From Priestia aryabhattai B8W22 (GTDB lineage: Bacteria; Bacillota; Bacilli; Bacillales; Bacillaceae_H): 64,000 nucleotides of DNA. Under the pieces are notes generated by a model that did no database searches, was not told the DNA's origin, and saw nothing but the letters and a program-made list of their open reading frames with translations. Shown one piece after another: positions 26,527 to 36,219 of the stretch. The first letter of the stretch is position 1, and each line of letters starts with the position of its first letter. A program made the position numbers and the translations under genes. The DNA lies in NCBI RefSeq assembly GCF_000956595.1, contig NZ_JYOO01000006.1, forward strand, positions 1-64,000, in the 5' to 3' direction.

Positions 26527-27123
26527 TCACTTTATACTGCTAGACATAAACATAGAAGCATCTTGATTCATAAAAATCTTATGACCATGATGGAAGGTCT
26601 TTATTCTTATTGATTTAAACCCAATTTCATCTAATATTTTTGTCAGTTCGTTATGTGCAAAGCCGTTGTGAACTTTCGGATGATTGACACTATGGTTTTT
26701 ATCAAAATCAACAATAATCAGCTTTCCGTTATCATTTAAAATATTAAATAATTCCTTTAAGATTTTTTTAGTATCTGGGACATGAAGAAGGACTAATGAC
26801 ATTAAAATTATATCTGCCTTAATTTCAGGAGTTTCTTGAGTGAAATCTGAACAAAGTATTTTGGAATTCGTAAGTCCTTTGTGAGAAATCTTAGCTTTCG
26901 CCACTTCCAACATTTGTTCAGATGAATCAACCAACAAAATAGAGTCAACTACATCCGATAATTCTAAGCTAACTAAGCCTGTACCGCTCCCATAGTCTAT
27001 TAAAGATTTTGATTCATTTTTGGATAATTCTTTCCTGACTTCCTTCACGATAATTTTAGCCAATTCAATTCGTTCTTCTGAATCATATCTTTTTGCAATC
27101 TTTTCAAAAACACTATTTTCCAT
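26527..27123 (-). CDS. Class I SAM-dependent methyltransferase
   Basis: 198-aa methyltransferase. Motif I DYGSGTGLVSLEL (residues 43-55) binds S-adenosylmethionine, the acidic end of strand 2 is VDSSEQML, and motif IV region is ADIILMSLVLLHV. No DNA- or rRNA-specific domain, so a small-molecule substrate is likely. AGAAG-type binding site before the ATG. Confidence 0.85.
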   Translation of the reverse strand: MENSVFEKIAKRYDSEERIELAKIIVKEVRKELSKNESKSLIDYGSGTGLVSLELSDVVDSILLVDSSEQMLEVAKAKISHKGLTNSKILCSDFTQETPEIKADIILMSLVLLHVPDTKKILKELFNILNDNGKLIIVDFDKNHSVNHPKVHNGFAHNELTKILDEIGFKSIRIKTFHHGHKIFMNQDASMFMSSSIK

Positions 27124-27241
27124 GTTCTTCTCACTTTCTTAGTTCTATTTATGAAACGTTAAAGCTATATAAGACTCATTATAGCCCAAAATAAAAAAAT
27201 TAAGATGATACTATCTTTTTTAAAAAATTTTTTATGTAAGC

Positions 27242-27556
27242 TTATTTATGTAAAACATCTTCTTTTGTGATTACTTTTTCATAAATTAATGGCTTAGTTC
27301 CTGCTTCTGGCAAAAGATAAATAAAGACAGTAAACGTAAGTTGGAGGATTGAAACTACAGCCAAAAATAGAAAAAGACGTTCCCTGTCCTTAAACCATAT
27401 TATTAAACATAAAACTAGAGATATTAACGACAAAAATAAAAAAAGAAAAAAGCTATATGAATAAGGAACACCATAATGATAAGAAATATCTAAAAAGAAA
27501 AATACTATATAGAGCAGTATAAAAGTTGACGGTACTACTTTAGTAAACGTACTCAA
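27242..27556 (-). CDS. Membrane protein, unknown
   Basis: 104-aa protein with three membrane helices (about 10-25, 33-55 and 64-84). Start TTG with AAAGGG upstream. No family recognised; unknown function. Confidence 0.55.
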   Translation of the reverse strand: MSTFTKVVPSTFILLYIVFFFLDISYHYGVPYSYSFFLFLFLSLISLVLCLIIWFKDRERLFLFLAVVSILQLTFTVFIYLLPEAGTKPLIYEKVITKEDVLHK

Positions 27557-27666
27557 TAGAAAAAGACCCTTTCTGTTTATTTGTTTTAGATTTATAGCTC
27601 AAACATACCCAATTTACATAAATGAGTACATATTAAAAGCTGCAGCAAAAATGACTATTACTCATC

Positions 27667-28191
27667 TTAATTATTTATTTTTTGAACCAAAATGCCTCCA
27701 ACTTCATCCTTGTCATCTAAAGAAAACTCAATATTGAGTTTATGATTTTTATCAAAATACCCTATTATTGTTGCTCCGGTATCTTCTCTTTCGTAATATT
27801 TTTTTCCATACGCCCTAATAACATCTTTTTTGCTGTCACTAGTATGTATTCCCTTTTCCGTACCATACTTGCTGCTAAGTAAGTCATAGCTACTGACTTT
27901 ATTATCTACAATTTTAAATTCAACATCATACGTTTCTGTACTTTTTCCGTAAATGTAGGTAGTATACGGAGGCTGCTCAGTAACCTCTATAAATTTTGGT
28001 TTCTTCCTCAAACAACTTGCTACGTCATATTTAGAACTTCCTATTGATACTGATTGAACGTTTTCTAATTCAAGATTGGTGGCTTTGGTACTTGAATAGT
28101 ATTTTTCTTTAGGTGTAGAAGATGGATCGCAGCTTGCTAATAATAGTAAAATGAATGGGAAAATAAACAAAAAATAGCTCTTAATGCACAC
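27667..28191 (-). CDS. Lipoprotein, unknown function
   Basis: 174-aa lipoprotein: signal peptide with lipobox LASC (Cys21), then a domain with two related halves (NVQSVSIGSSKYDVASCLRK; GIHTSDSKKDVIRAYGKKY) that look like repeated SmpA/OmlA-type folds. Start GTG with AAAGGAG upstream. Function unknown. Confidence 0.7.
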   Translation of the reverse strand: MCIKSYFLFIFPFILLLLASCDPSSTPKEKYYSSTKATNLELENVQSVSIGSSKYDVASCLRKKPKFIEVTEQPPYTTYIYGKSTETYDVEFKIVDNKVSSYDLLSSKYGTEKGIHTSDSKKDVIRAYGKKYYEREDTGATIIGYFDKNHKLNIEFSLDDKDEVGGILVQKINN

Positions 28192-28248
28192 TGTTAGACT
28201 CCTTTATATCGTTTGTTTTTACTCTGACTCTCAGCATCTTCTAATCTA

Positions 28249-28440
28249 TTAACTATTTTTCTTTTGAATATACAAGTCAATCGAATAGTAAACACTAACT
28301 GCCAAGTAATACATGGCAAGTATAACTAACGTCTCATAGACAGATTGCTCAGCGCTATTTTTCACAAAAGCAAAAACAGTACGCACTACCAAGAAAACGA
28401 TAGGATAGACTATAAATAGAGAATTAAATTTACGATTCAT
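28249..28440 (-). CDS. Small two-helix membrane protein
   Basis: 63-aa protein with helices at about 8-26 and 37-56. ATG with AAAGGAAC upstream. No family recognised. Confidence 0.5.
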   Translation of the reverse strand: MNRKFNSLFIVYPIVFLVVRTVFAFVKNSAEQSVYETLVILAMYYLAVSVYYSIDLYIQKKNS

Positions 28441-28573
28441 AATAATAAGTTCCTTTATCTGGATATTAATGATTATTATAACATATAATTTTCTTTTTTA
28501 TTTCTTTACTACATATTCTATAGGTTTTTCATTTACATAATTATCAACAGTACAACATCAAAAGAAATTCTTA

Positions 28574-28762
28574 TTAGTAGGTCTTCTTTTGAGTATCCGT
28601 TGTTTTCGATTTCTTATCTAAGATGAATTTTAAATGGCTACTAAAGATGAATAAACCGCAGATGACCATCAACCAGCGCGTAACCCCTTGATGTATAGGA
28701 TCAAAAAGGTTTAATAAAACAATTCCTAATCCCGATAACATAGCTAGATAACGTAAGATCAA
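28574..28762 (-). CDS. Small two-helix membrane protein
   Basis: 62-aa protein with helices at about 3-20 and 30-48, then a Lys/Thr-rich tail. Start TTG with GGAGGATT upstream. No family recognised. Confidence 0.5.
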   Translation of the reverse strand: MILRYLAMLSGLGIVLLNLFDPIHQGVTRWLMVICGLFIFSSHLKFILDKKSKTTDTQKKTY

Positions 28763-28958
28763 GCCTAATCCTCCATTTCGGTATTTTATATCTATAATAC
28801 TATGGCTCTAAACTACTATGAATATCATATGAACCCTTTGTCAACGTAAAAGAAATTCTGACTTTACTTCTACATAACAAAGAAGTAGGCGTGTACAGGT
28901 TATATCTATACGGTATTATTAAAACAAACAGCAGCCATGTAAATAAAGGAGCGATCAC

Positions 28959-29351
28959 ATGAAATTCAATAAGTTAATACCAGAACTCTCCGTAAAAGAT
29001 ATTCACAAATCAAAAAAATTTTATTTAGAGATGCTTGGGTTTGAGCTTACATACGAACGTCCAGAAGACCAATTTGCATTTATTTCATTAAACGGAGCAC
29101 AAATGATGATTGAGCAATGTAATGGTCATTGGGAAACTGGTGAACTTGAATACCCATATGGTCGAGGGATTAATTTTCAAATTGAAGTAGAAAATATAGA
29201 GGTTATTTTACAAAACTTAAAGAACCATAATATTTCACTTTTTAGAGACACTATGATAAATAACTATAGTGGCTTTACTCAGAAAGAATTTATAGTTCAA
29301 GACCCAGATGGCTACTTGCTAAGATTTTCTCAGACTTATTTAATACAATAA
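28959..29351 (+). CDS. Bleomycin-resistance/VOC family protein
   Basis: 130-aa glyoxalase/bleomycin-resistance fold protein. Two beta-alpha-beta-beta-beta units are visible: KLIPELSVKDIHKSKKFYLE, with MLGFELTYERPEDQFAFISL, and then the second unit ending IVQDPDGYLLRFSQ. This is the layout of bleomycin-binding proteins, which bind a drug or are small dioxygenases. The metal ligands are not certain (Glu52 and the ending D-PDG-Y are candidates). Single gene. Confidence 0.85.
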   Translation: MKFNKLIPELSVKDIHKSKKFYLEMLGFELTYERPEDQFAFISLNGAQMMIEQCNGHWETGELEYPYGRGINFQIEVENIEVILQNLKNHNISLFRDTMINNYSGFTQKEFIVQDPDGYLLRFSQTYLIQ

Positions 29352-29443
29352 TAGAACTATTTTGATTTATGTTCGTGATTTTATCGCCCATTCCAAGAGT
29401 GAAGAGGATCTCTTGAGCAAAAGATACCTCTTCATTTCTTAAT

Positions 29444-29638
29444 TCATAGCTTTGCACCACACCATGGACAAAATGAAATCCCAATAGTGGAGGAGCCACC
29501 ATCATGGATAATTAAACTGTATTCCTTGTTCGTTTTATCAAATAAGATCAGATTATCTGGGCACTCAAATGGATCACTATGAATATCACACGTAAAGTTC
29601 GCATGGTAATTCATATAATCGCAGCAATGCTTTTTCAT
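29444..29638 (-). CDS. Cys-rich small protein (DUF6980-like)
   Basis: 64-aa protein with MKKHCCDYM at the N-terminus and a CPWCGAKL zinc-knuckle-like end, which I associate with DUF6980. ATG 29638 follows AAGGAG. It lies directly downstream of two unknown genes on the same strand. Function unknown. Confidence 0.6.
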   Translation of the reverse strand: MKKHCCDYMNYHANFTCDIHSDPFECPDNLILFDKTNKEYSLIIHDGGSSTIGISFCPWCGAKL

Positions 29639-29666
29639 TTGTTTTCTCCTTACTGTATCGTCATTA

Positions 29667-30026
29667 TTACTTTTCTCGGTATGCTGAGCAGTGGTCATTT
29701 GAAATACGATAATTTTCCTTACCGGTCGGGGCTGCTACCTCAACTAATTTATGTCCTAACCAGTCCCATACCGCTACTGTATACAAAGATACCCATTTTA
29801 GGTCTCCTCTAGCAAGACGAAAAGAATCATACCAGTTTTCAGTCGTTACTAATAGATTTCTATAAGTAAGTTCCTTTTTCCTTAAGTGTTTAATTTCCAG
29901 CATAAAATCTAACATATTTTCTTCCTTAGGCACTTGAATAATTCGCGCTATAAATGTTCCGTTAGGATTTTTTTTCGTTTTATAAACTTTTTCCCTTTCT
30001 ATTTCTAACTCTGGCCTCCCCCTCAT
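29667..30026 (-). CDS. Hypothetical protein
   Basis: 119-aa soluble protein without a signal peptide or recognisable motif; begins MRGRPELEIEREKVY and contains SFRLARGDLKWVSLYTVAVW. GGGGAAGGAA site before the ATG. Gap of 28 bp to the next gene, so one operon with the Cys-rich protein. Confidence 0.5.
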   Translation of the reverse strand: MRGRPELEIEREKVYKTKKNPNGTFIARIIQVPKEENMLDFMLEIKHLRKKELTYRNLLVTTENWYDSFRLARGDLKWVSLYTVAVWDWLGHKLVEVAAPTGKENYRISNDHCSAYREK

Positions 30027-30075
30027 ATTCCTTCCCCCTGTGTATTAACAAATAAACTCAGTGCTAAGTAGAAAT

Positions 30076-30540
30076 CTATAATTGGTTCAGTAATTCTTCT
30101 AACTTTTCTTCAATATCAGCTTCTAAATGATTTTTTGACAAATCATACAAAGTGCCTGCCCCTTTAAAATACCCACCAAAGTAATACCACAACTGGATGT
30201 AATAAACGTATGCATCTTCTTCATCTGTAAATCCATCAAAGTTTATCCCAACCTGGGAACGATATTCTTTTTCTAAACACTGCTCCGAACTTAGATTTGG
30301 CAGTTGGTCGCCATCAATATCCCGGCACACCCATATTTTTAAGTTCTGCTTACCATAACGTTCAAATTTACTTCTATATTTTTGCTGAAGACTTTTGCAG
30401 TATGCCTCTCCTACTTCTTCCAACCCCACAATATCTCTTTTTAAAGTCTCATTTATTTCATTCTCAGGTACTAAAATGTATTTGTCATCTGCTTCATGAC
30501 CCTGTTTATCCATAAATAGCTTTTTCAATTTATCAAACAA
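30076..30540 (-). CDS. Hypothetical protein
   Basis: 154-aa acidic soluble protein, start TTG with AGGTGGG upstream. Helical and Tyr-rich (AYVYYIQLWYYFGGYFKG). No known domain recognised. With its two downstream neighbours it resembles small immunity-type gene strings, but no toxin gene is present, so this remains a guess. Confidence 0.5.
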   Translation of the reverse strand: MFDKLKKLFMDKQGHEADDKYILVPENEINETLKRDIVGLEEVGEAYCKSLQQKYRSKFERYGKQNLKIWVCRDIDGDQLPNLSSEQCLEKEYRSQVGINFDGFTDEEDAYVYYIQLWYYFGGYFKGAGTLYDLSKNHLEADIEEKLEELLNQL

Positions 30541-30776
30541 GCTTTTCCCACCTATCTAAAAAAAGAATATAAGCATGTTAAATTCGACTAAAGAAAGCTC
30601 ATTTCCTTCTCTGAACTGTGTTTAGTCGTCATAACTAATATGATATTGGCTACTTTCTTACATGTGGAAATTTTTACGAGAGTGCCGATTTTCTGACATA
30701 CTTGTAATTCGATATTTTTTACAGCGAACACATATGTTAAAGTGTAAAGGAGTGAAGCGAAAGGAGTAAAAACAAC

Positions 30777-30971
30777 ATGGCTCAACGAATCGTCAATATG
30801 TTTTTATCTGTTTTAGCTGCTTATGGAACGTTAATTCTAACGAAACATATGAGCATTGCAGATAATATCTTTGTAACACAGATTGTGCGTCTGGTTATTT
30901 GTATTGTAGCTGTTATGATTGTGACAGGAATTACTACATACATTTTCAGAAACAAATCTTCCAATAAATAA
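30777..30971 (+). CDS. Small two-helix membrane protein
   Basis: 64-aa protein with helices at about 7-22 and 35-57 and a basic end RNKSSNK. AAAGGAG upstream and a terminator right behind it make it a complete single-gene unit. Function unknown. Confidence 0.6.
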   Translation: MAQRIVNMFLSVLAAYGTLILTKHMSIADNIFVTQIVRLVICIVAVMIVTGITTYIFRNKSSNK

Positions 30972-30972
30972 A

Positions 30973-31004
30973 AGGGCAGCTATTTAGATAGCCGCCCCTT
31001 TTTG
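30973..31004 (+). terminator. Intrinsic terminator
   Basis: GGGC-AGCTAT pairs with ATAGC-CGCCC and is followed by TTTTTGTTTT. Confidence 0.75.
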
Positions 31005-31039
31005 TTTTCCTTAATTCCCCTTTTATCTCACCCTAAAGA

Positions 31040-31079
31040 AAATGGGGATGTCTCAAACAACCATGAGACGTCCCCATTT
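31040..31079 (-). terminator. Intrinsic terminator after the DJ-1/PfpI gene
   Basis: AATGGGGATGTCTC pairs with GAGACGTCCCCATT (one G-U pair) across a 10-nt loop; downstream of the minus-strand gene at 31095. Confidence 0.7.
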
Positions 31080-31094
31080 AGATCATACATACTT

Positions 31095-31763
31095 TTACGC
31101 GTTTAAAGCACGTACAAATTCTTTTGCTAAGCTGATTGTAGACTGTGGGTTTTGCCCTGTTAACAACTTTCCGTCTACTTCAATATGATCGCTCCAATTG
31201 TCTTTTGCAATAAACTCAGCGCCTAGCTCACGAAGTTTTGTTTCAAGAAGAAACGGCATGTATTTATCTAGCGTTGTATCTTTCTCTTCTGCATCAGTAA
31301 ACGCTGTAATACGTTTTCCTTTTACAATCGGTTCACCGTTTTTTAGTTTTCCGCCTACAAGAGCTGCCGGTCCGTGGCATACTGCTGCAATCAGCTTGTC
31401 GTCTTCAGCAAATTCTGTTAGCAAACGGTGTAAGTGCGTATCGTCTGGAAAGTCAAACATTGTTCCGTGTCCGCCAGGTACAAACATACCTGCAAAGTCT
31501 TGTGAACTTACGTCAGCTAATGATTTTGTATTCTCTAAAAGCTTTCCTGCTTCTTTGTCTTCGTCCGTTACATCATCTGTTAAGCTGTTAGGATCCACAG
31601 GCGATTTTCCGCCTTTTGGACTTGCTACGACTACTTCGTATCCTTCTTTCTTAAATTCTAAATATGCTTCAGAGAATTCTGTAAGCCAAATTCCAGCAAG
31701 CTCTCCATTTTCCATCGTATGTCCATTTGTAACAACCATTAAAACTTTTGAATTTCCTACCAT
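31095..31763 (-). CDS. DJ-1/PfpI family protein (Hsp31-like)
   Basis: 222-aa DJ-1/PfpI protein. The nucleophile elbow AVCHGPAAL near residue 128 holds the conserved Cys-His, and the Glu of MENGELAGIWLTE and the GGHG motif (FVPGGHGTMFDFP) fit the Hsp31/YajL group with glyoxalase III or deglycase-type activity. Length is typical. Stands alone with its own terminator. Confidence 0.88.
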   Translation of the reverse strand: MVGNSKVLMVVTNGHTMENGELAGIWLTEFSEAYLEFKKEGYEVVVASPKGGKSPVDPNSLTDDVTDEDKEAGKLLENTKSLADVSSQDFAGMFVPGGHGTMFDFPDDTHLHRLLTEFAEDDKLIAAVCHGPAALVGGKLKNGEPIVKGKRITAFTDAEEKDTTLDKYMPFLLETKLRELGAEFIAKDNWSDHIEVDGKLLTGQNPQSTISLAKEFVRALNA

Positions 31764-32010
31764 GATTTACTCATTCCTTTTTCATTTATTATTTACATAC
31801 ACGTATTATTAATAATTCATTTATCTCTTTGAATATGTTCCCCGGTATTATTTGATGAAAACATGGTAACTTCTTCTTAATAATAAAAAGAACAGGTAAA
31901 AATAATGGTTAAATTATACGAAGAAATAGGCGCTTTTTTTATAGTTTGAAGATTATACAGGGCAGATTTTTTTATATACAGTGTTACAATTCTTCGACTT
32001 TAAATATTTT

Positions 32011-32039
32011 TTGACATATACATCCAATTCTATTAATAT
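32011..32039 (+). promoter_or_regulatory. Sigma-A promoter of the ArsR gene
   Basis: TTGACA (32011-32016), exact 17-bp spacer, TAATAT (32034-32039). The operator below overlaps its start region. Confidence 0.75.
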
Positions 32040-32063
32040 CAAATTAGATGTATATCGAATTAG
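32016..32063. promoter_or_regulatory. ArsR operator (upstream copy)
   Basis: ATATACATC-C-AATT (32016-32029) and AATTAGATGTATAT (32042-32055) form a 13/14 inverted repeat across the promoter. The 24-mer at 32040-32063 recurs downstream of the gene at 32696-32719 in reverse with 22/24 identity. Confidence 0.6.
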
Positions 32064-32082
32064 AGAAAGAAGGTAGTAAGCT

Positions 32083-32663
32083 ATGCAATTAGATAAGTTG
32101 GTCAATTATCATAAAGCCGTTGGTGATCCTACCAGGATTAGAATTATTTCACTATTAAAAAAAGGCCTCTTCACGGGCAAGCAATTGCTTATAAGCTGGG
32201 GTTGCAGCCTTCAACTATTACTCATCACATTTCAAAACTAAGAAATGTAGGAATTATTTATCCAAGAAGACAAGGGAACATTATTTATTTTTATCTAGAC
32301 CTTGAAAGACTTGAATATAACTCGAAGGCTATTTTGAGTATTGGAGAGGATTCGATGGAAAATCAAGAAAACCATTTACAAGATAAAGACAAATTATCGA
32401 TTGTTAAAAACTTTATAAATAGTGATGGAAGTTTAAAGATCATTCCAAGTCAAAGAAAGAAAAAGAACGTAATATTAGCCTATTTAATACGTGATTTACA
32501 GCACGGAAAAACGTATCAAGAAAAAGAATTAAATGAACATATAAAAAAGTATCATGAAGATTATGCAACGATTCGCAGAGAGTTAATTATGCAGCATTTT
32601 ATGTATAGACAAAATGGAGAATATGAGTTAAATCCGAAAGAGATGTGGCCCGTTATTTTTTAA
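32083..32663 (+). pseudogene. ArsR-type regulator with DUF2087 tail, frameshifted at A7
   Basis: N-terminal winged-helix ArsR domain plus a C-terminal DUF2087 domain (GKTYQEKELNEHIKKYHEDY, then MWPVIF end). ATG 32083 with GAAGG upstream opens the HTH (MQLDKLVNYHKAVGDPTRIR), but frame 0 ends early. The rest of the HTH (QAIAYKLGLQPSTITHHISK) and the whole DUF2087 tail are in the frame one base back. The switch is at an A7 run (32157-32163); eight A would give one 193-aa protein. The zero-frame codons TTA AAA AAA form an A-AAA-AAA heptamer, so slippage could also restore it. Role: likely repressor of itself and of a now missing neighbour. Confidence 0.7.
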
Positions 32664-32695
32664 AATGAAGGTAAAAACGTTCTTTTTTAAGCTTT

Positions 32696-32719
32696 CTAAT
32701 TCGATATATATCTAATTAG
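32696..32719. promoter_or_regulatory. Orphan ArsR operator copy downstream
   Basis: CTAATTCGATATATATCTAATTAG (24 bp; here split as CTAATTCGATAT and ATATCTAATTAG) is a near-palindrome and matches the upstream operator in reverse orientation. No intact gene follows it. Confidence 0.5.
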
Positions 32720-32816
32720 TTTGTGTTATTTCAAATAGAATTAAAGTGAAAATGTAATTTCCAAAATGAAAAAAGCCAACGTTTTGGTAAACATGTGACA
32801 TTAATTTCATTCTCCT

Positions 32817-32936
32817 ATGTGCGCTGGCACAGCAGCCATATTAGTTTGCTTACTGCTTGCCCTAAAAGCATCTGCTTTGAAAAAAAGTATAAAACCTCTG
32901 TATGCAATAAGGATTATCCTCTACCAGTTAAATTAG
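32817..32936 (+). pseudogene. Possible C-terminal remnant of a transporter
   Basis: Short frame whose first 25 codons read as one hydrophobic helix followed by basic residues (MCAGTAAILVCLLLALKASA, then LKK), like the last helix of an MFS transporter. No start signal. It sits where the target of the ArsR regulator would be. Confidence 0.3.
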
Positions 32937-32955
32937 TGAATAATCCTTATTTTTT
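32906..32955. terminator. Bidirectional intrinsic terminator
   Basis: AATAAGGATTAT and ATAATCCTTATT form a 12-bp stem around a longer loop with TTTTT behind it; it faces the minus-strand acetyltransferase. Confidence 0.75.
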
Positions 32956-32959
32956 AAAA

Positions 32960-33955
<996 letters not shown>

Positions 33956-33976
33956 AAATATCTCCTTTGCACATAT

Positions 33977-34045
33977 TTTTGTTGCAAATACAATAAAAAT
34001 AATATACGTTTAATGTACCTTAAAATAGCTGCATTTGCAACAAAA
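33977..34045. promoter_or_regulatory. Two MarR-type operators in the yybA/yyaS intergenic region
   Basis: TTTTGTTGCAAAT at 33977-33989 and its exact inverse ATTTGCAACAAAA at 34033-34045. Each carries the palindromic core TTGCAA and lies next to one of the divergent starts. Confidence 0.65.
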
Positions 34046-34067
34046 TTAATAAAAAAGGATGATGACA

Positions 34068-34646
34068 ATGAAGTATGTTGTTTATGCAGGAGGAATTTTA
34101 CTATTAACTCTTGGAATTGCTTTGACGATCCAATCTAATCTAGGAGCTTCACCTTTTGATGCGCTGTTAGTTGGACTGTCACTAAACGTAGGTCTTAGCG
34201 TTGGAAGCTGGGAAATCATACTTGCCTGTATTTTAATTTGTGGTAATTCTCTTTTAAGCAGACAAAAGCCAGAAATACTGGGACTGTTAACAGCATTCAT
34301 CACAGGTCTTGGTATCGATATATGGCTTTTTTTATTAAAGAATTGGATTACGTTCGAAAGTTGGTACAGCAAAGTAGGTTGTTTCGGAATCGGTTTAATC
34401 ATTATAGGAGTAGGAACCTCAGCCTATTTACATACAAATTTTGCACCTATTCCGATTGACCGCTTAACATTGATCATACAAAAACTAGCTAAAACGAATT
34501 TATTTCTCTCAAGAACATTTATTTACCTCACATTCTTACTAGCTGCGATGCTTTTAAACGGACCAATTGGTGTTGGAACGTTATTAACCGTGTGTTTAGG
34601 AGGTGTGCTGCTAATTTTTTCATGCCCATTACTCAAAAAGCAGTAG
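34068..34646 (+). CDS. yyaS: YyaS/YczE-like membrane protein
   Basis: 192-aa integral membrane protein with about five helices. The motifs IQSNLGASPFDALLVGLS and FAPIPIDRLTLI are those of the YyaS/YczE/YitT group. Function not known; relatives are implicated in export or antibiotic self-protection. ATG 34068 sits 9 nt after AAAAGG; ATG 34059 is too close to that site. Divergent from yybA and probably controlled by it. Confidence 0.8.
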   Translation: MKYVVYAGGILLLTLGIALTIQSNLGASPFDALLVGLSLNVGLSVGSWEIILACILICGNSLLSRQKPEILGLLTAFITGLGIDIWLFLLKNWITFESWYSKVGCFGIGLIIIGVGTSAYLHTNFAPIPIDRLTLIIQKLAKTNLFLSRTFIYLTFLLAAMLLNGPIGVGTLLTVCLGGVLLIFSCPLLKKQ

Positions 34647-34756
34647 ACTGCATATTACCAAAATCTCCTACCTCACAAAATCATAAGCGTTCCATTACAT
34701 AACTGAAACGGCCTCTGTCTACATCATGAATTTTATATATAGTCATCATTAATAAA

Positions 34757-34792
34757 CAGAAAGCGCACCTCCAGTCAGAGATCCGCTTTCTG
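34757..34792 (-). terminator. Intrinsic terminator
   Basis: CAGAAAGCG pairs exactly with CGCTTTCTG; on the minus strand it runs into TTTATT. It ends the methyltransferase unit. Confidence 0.6.
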
Positions 34793-34804
34793 CGTATGAT
34801 TATC

Positions 34805-35569
34805 CTATTTTTTTGCCTCAGCTTTAATAATAAAACGATGTTGTTTTGCGTCAAAAAAACCTTGAGACTCTATAATTTGATGGATATTATACAATCCGCC
34901 GATATGTGTTTTGATATCAAAATTAGGAACTTGCCAAGGAATTGCTTTTAGATAAAAAACTAGCGCCCCGATATCATAAAATCTCTGCACAGGAAATTCT
35001 TCTTTGCAAAAGATGATATTAAAAGAATTTTGTTCAAGCTCTTCTATTGCTTTCTTTAAATTCCAATTAGAAAACTCTTTATTTAGTGGAACTCCTATAC
35101 ACTCATTGATTCGTGAACAGTCAAACCCTCCCACTTGCTGCGTGAAAAACGTGCCTTCCTTTGACAAAATCCTTCTTACTTCTGAAGCACAAAAAGATTC
35201 GTGCTGGTTCAAAATTAAATCAAATGTACGATCTTTAAACGGTAAATTTGCGTCTTCCGTTCGTCCAACAACTGTGACACCAAGCGGTTCTAATCGTTTT
35301 TTAGCGATTGGAACGTTAGGTTTGTATCCTTCGGTAGCATACATAACGTGAGGAAAAGGTTGTAACAAAGATAAAAATTCTCCTCCTCCTGTTCCCATAT
35401 CTAAAGCGACATTAGAATTTTGAATAAGGTGACAAGCTTCACTTCCATATGACCACGAAAGCATGTTACTATCCATACGACCAGTATGAGTAATAGCAGA
35501 AAAATCCCATCCAGTAAAATCAACATTTGTATTATTTACAGCGTTTAAAAATTGTTGGTCCGTTATCAT
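34805..35569 (-). CDS. Class I SAM-dependent methyltransferase
   Basis: 254-aa methyltransferase. Motif I is LDMGTGGGEFLSLL (near residue 56), motif II ends YATEGY, and motif IV region is DRTFDLILNQHESF. The family (similar to rRNA or small-molecule methyltransferases with an N-terminal helical cap) has no clear substrate. AGGAGG-type site before the ATG. Confidence 0.85.
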   Translation of the reverse strand: MITDQQFLNAVNNTNVDFTGWDFSAITHTGRMDSNMLSWSYGSEACHLIQNSNVALDMGTGGGEFLSLLQPFPHVMYATEGYKPNVPIAKKRLEPLGVTVVGRTEDANLPFKDRTFDLILNQHESFCASEVRRILSKEGTFFTQQVGGFDCSRINECIGVPLNKEFSNWNLKKAIEELEQNSFNIIFCKEEFPVQRFYDIGALVFYLKAIPWQVPNFDIKTHIGGLYNIHQIIESQGFFDAKQHRFIIKAEAKK

Positions 35570-35717
35570 GTTAAAATCCTCCTTTTAATAGTCAGTCAGC
35601 ATTAATCATCTATCCTAAACTAGTAAAAGGCGGGCCACGAACATATAGACAGCGTTGTTATGTTTCATGTGCTAACGTATTCACACTAACCGCTCCTTTA
35701 TTAAAATTACGTATGCT

Positions 35718-36167
35718 TCATTTGCTTGTCCATTCATATGTAATATCGGGTAATTGCTCTTCGTTTTCACATCCTCTTTTTATAATACTGAAGCCATGTT
35801 TCTCGTAAAACCTCTGGGCATTTTTATTTCGTTGAAATGTACGTAATATTAATTTTCCATTTGATTCTGTCTTGGCTCTTTCGAGTAAAAGCTGTCCGAT
35901 TCCTCTTCCTTGATAATCTACATGAACGTACAGCTGGCTAATTTCATCAGCATGATAAGCAATCATTCCTACTATTTGTTCATCCATTAACACTAATTCA
36001 ATTTTATAGTGTGCTGACAATATATGATTTAAAAAATAGACATGACGGTCAAAACTGTGCATTTCCATTTGTTCAATCGCTTTTTCTTTACTATCTCTCC
36101 ACATTTTTACCGTTGCCTCAGCAAATTGAGGATGATAGTAAACAATATCAACATTAAAATGGGCCAT
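35718..36167 (-). CDS. GNAT acetyltransferase
   Basis: 149-aa GNAT protein. Motif A is complete: ISQLYVHVDYQGRGIGQLLL (QGRGIG binds acetyl-CoA), with the following NAQRFYEKHGF motif B. Start ATG with GGGGGAA upstream. Ends in an aromatic tail YEWTSK. Substrate unknown. Confidence 0.87.
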   Translation of the reverse strand: MAHFNVDIVYYHPQFAEATVKMWRDSKEKAIEQMEMHSFDRHVYFLNHILSAHYKIELVLMDEQIVGMIAYHADEISQLYVHVDYQGRGIGQLLLERAKTESNGKLILRTFQRNKNAQRFYEKHGFSIIKRGCENEEQLPDITYEWTSK

Positions 36168-36219
36168 ACATTTTCCCCCTTCCCTGTCATAGTGCTATTT
36201 GTATTTTTAATGTCGTTAT

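Noticed and set aside
32155-32163. Programmed -1 frameshifting as the firm explanation for ArsR
   Set aside because: The heptamer fits, but I see no strong downstream stem or pseudoknot, and other A/T runs in the window are also off by one; a sequencing error or decay is as likely.
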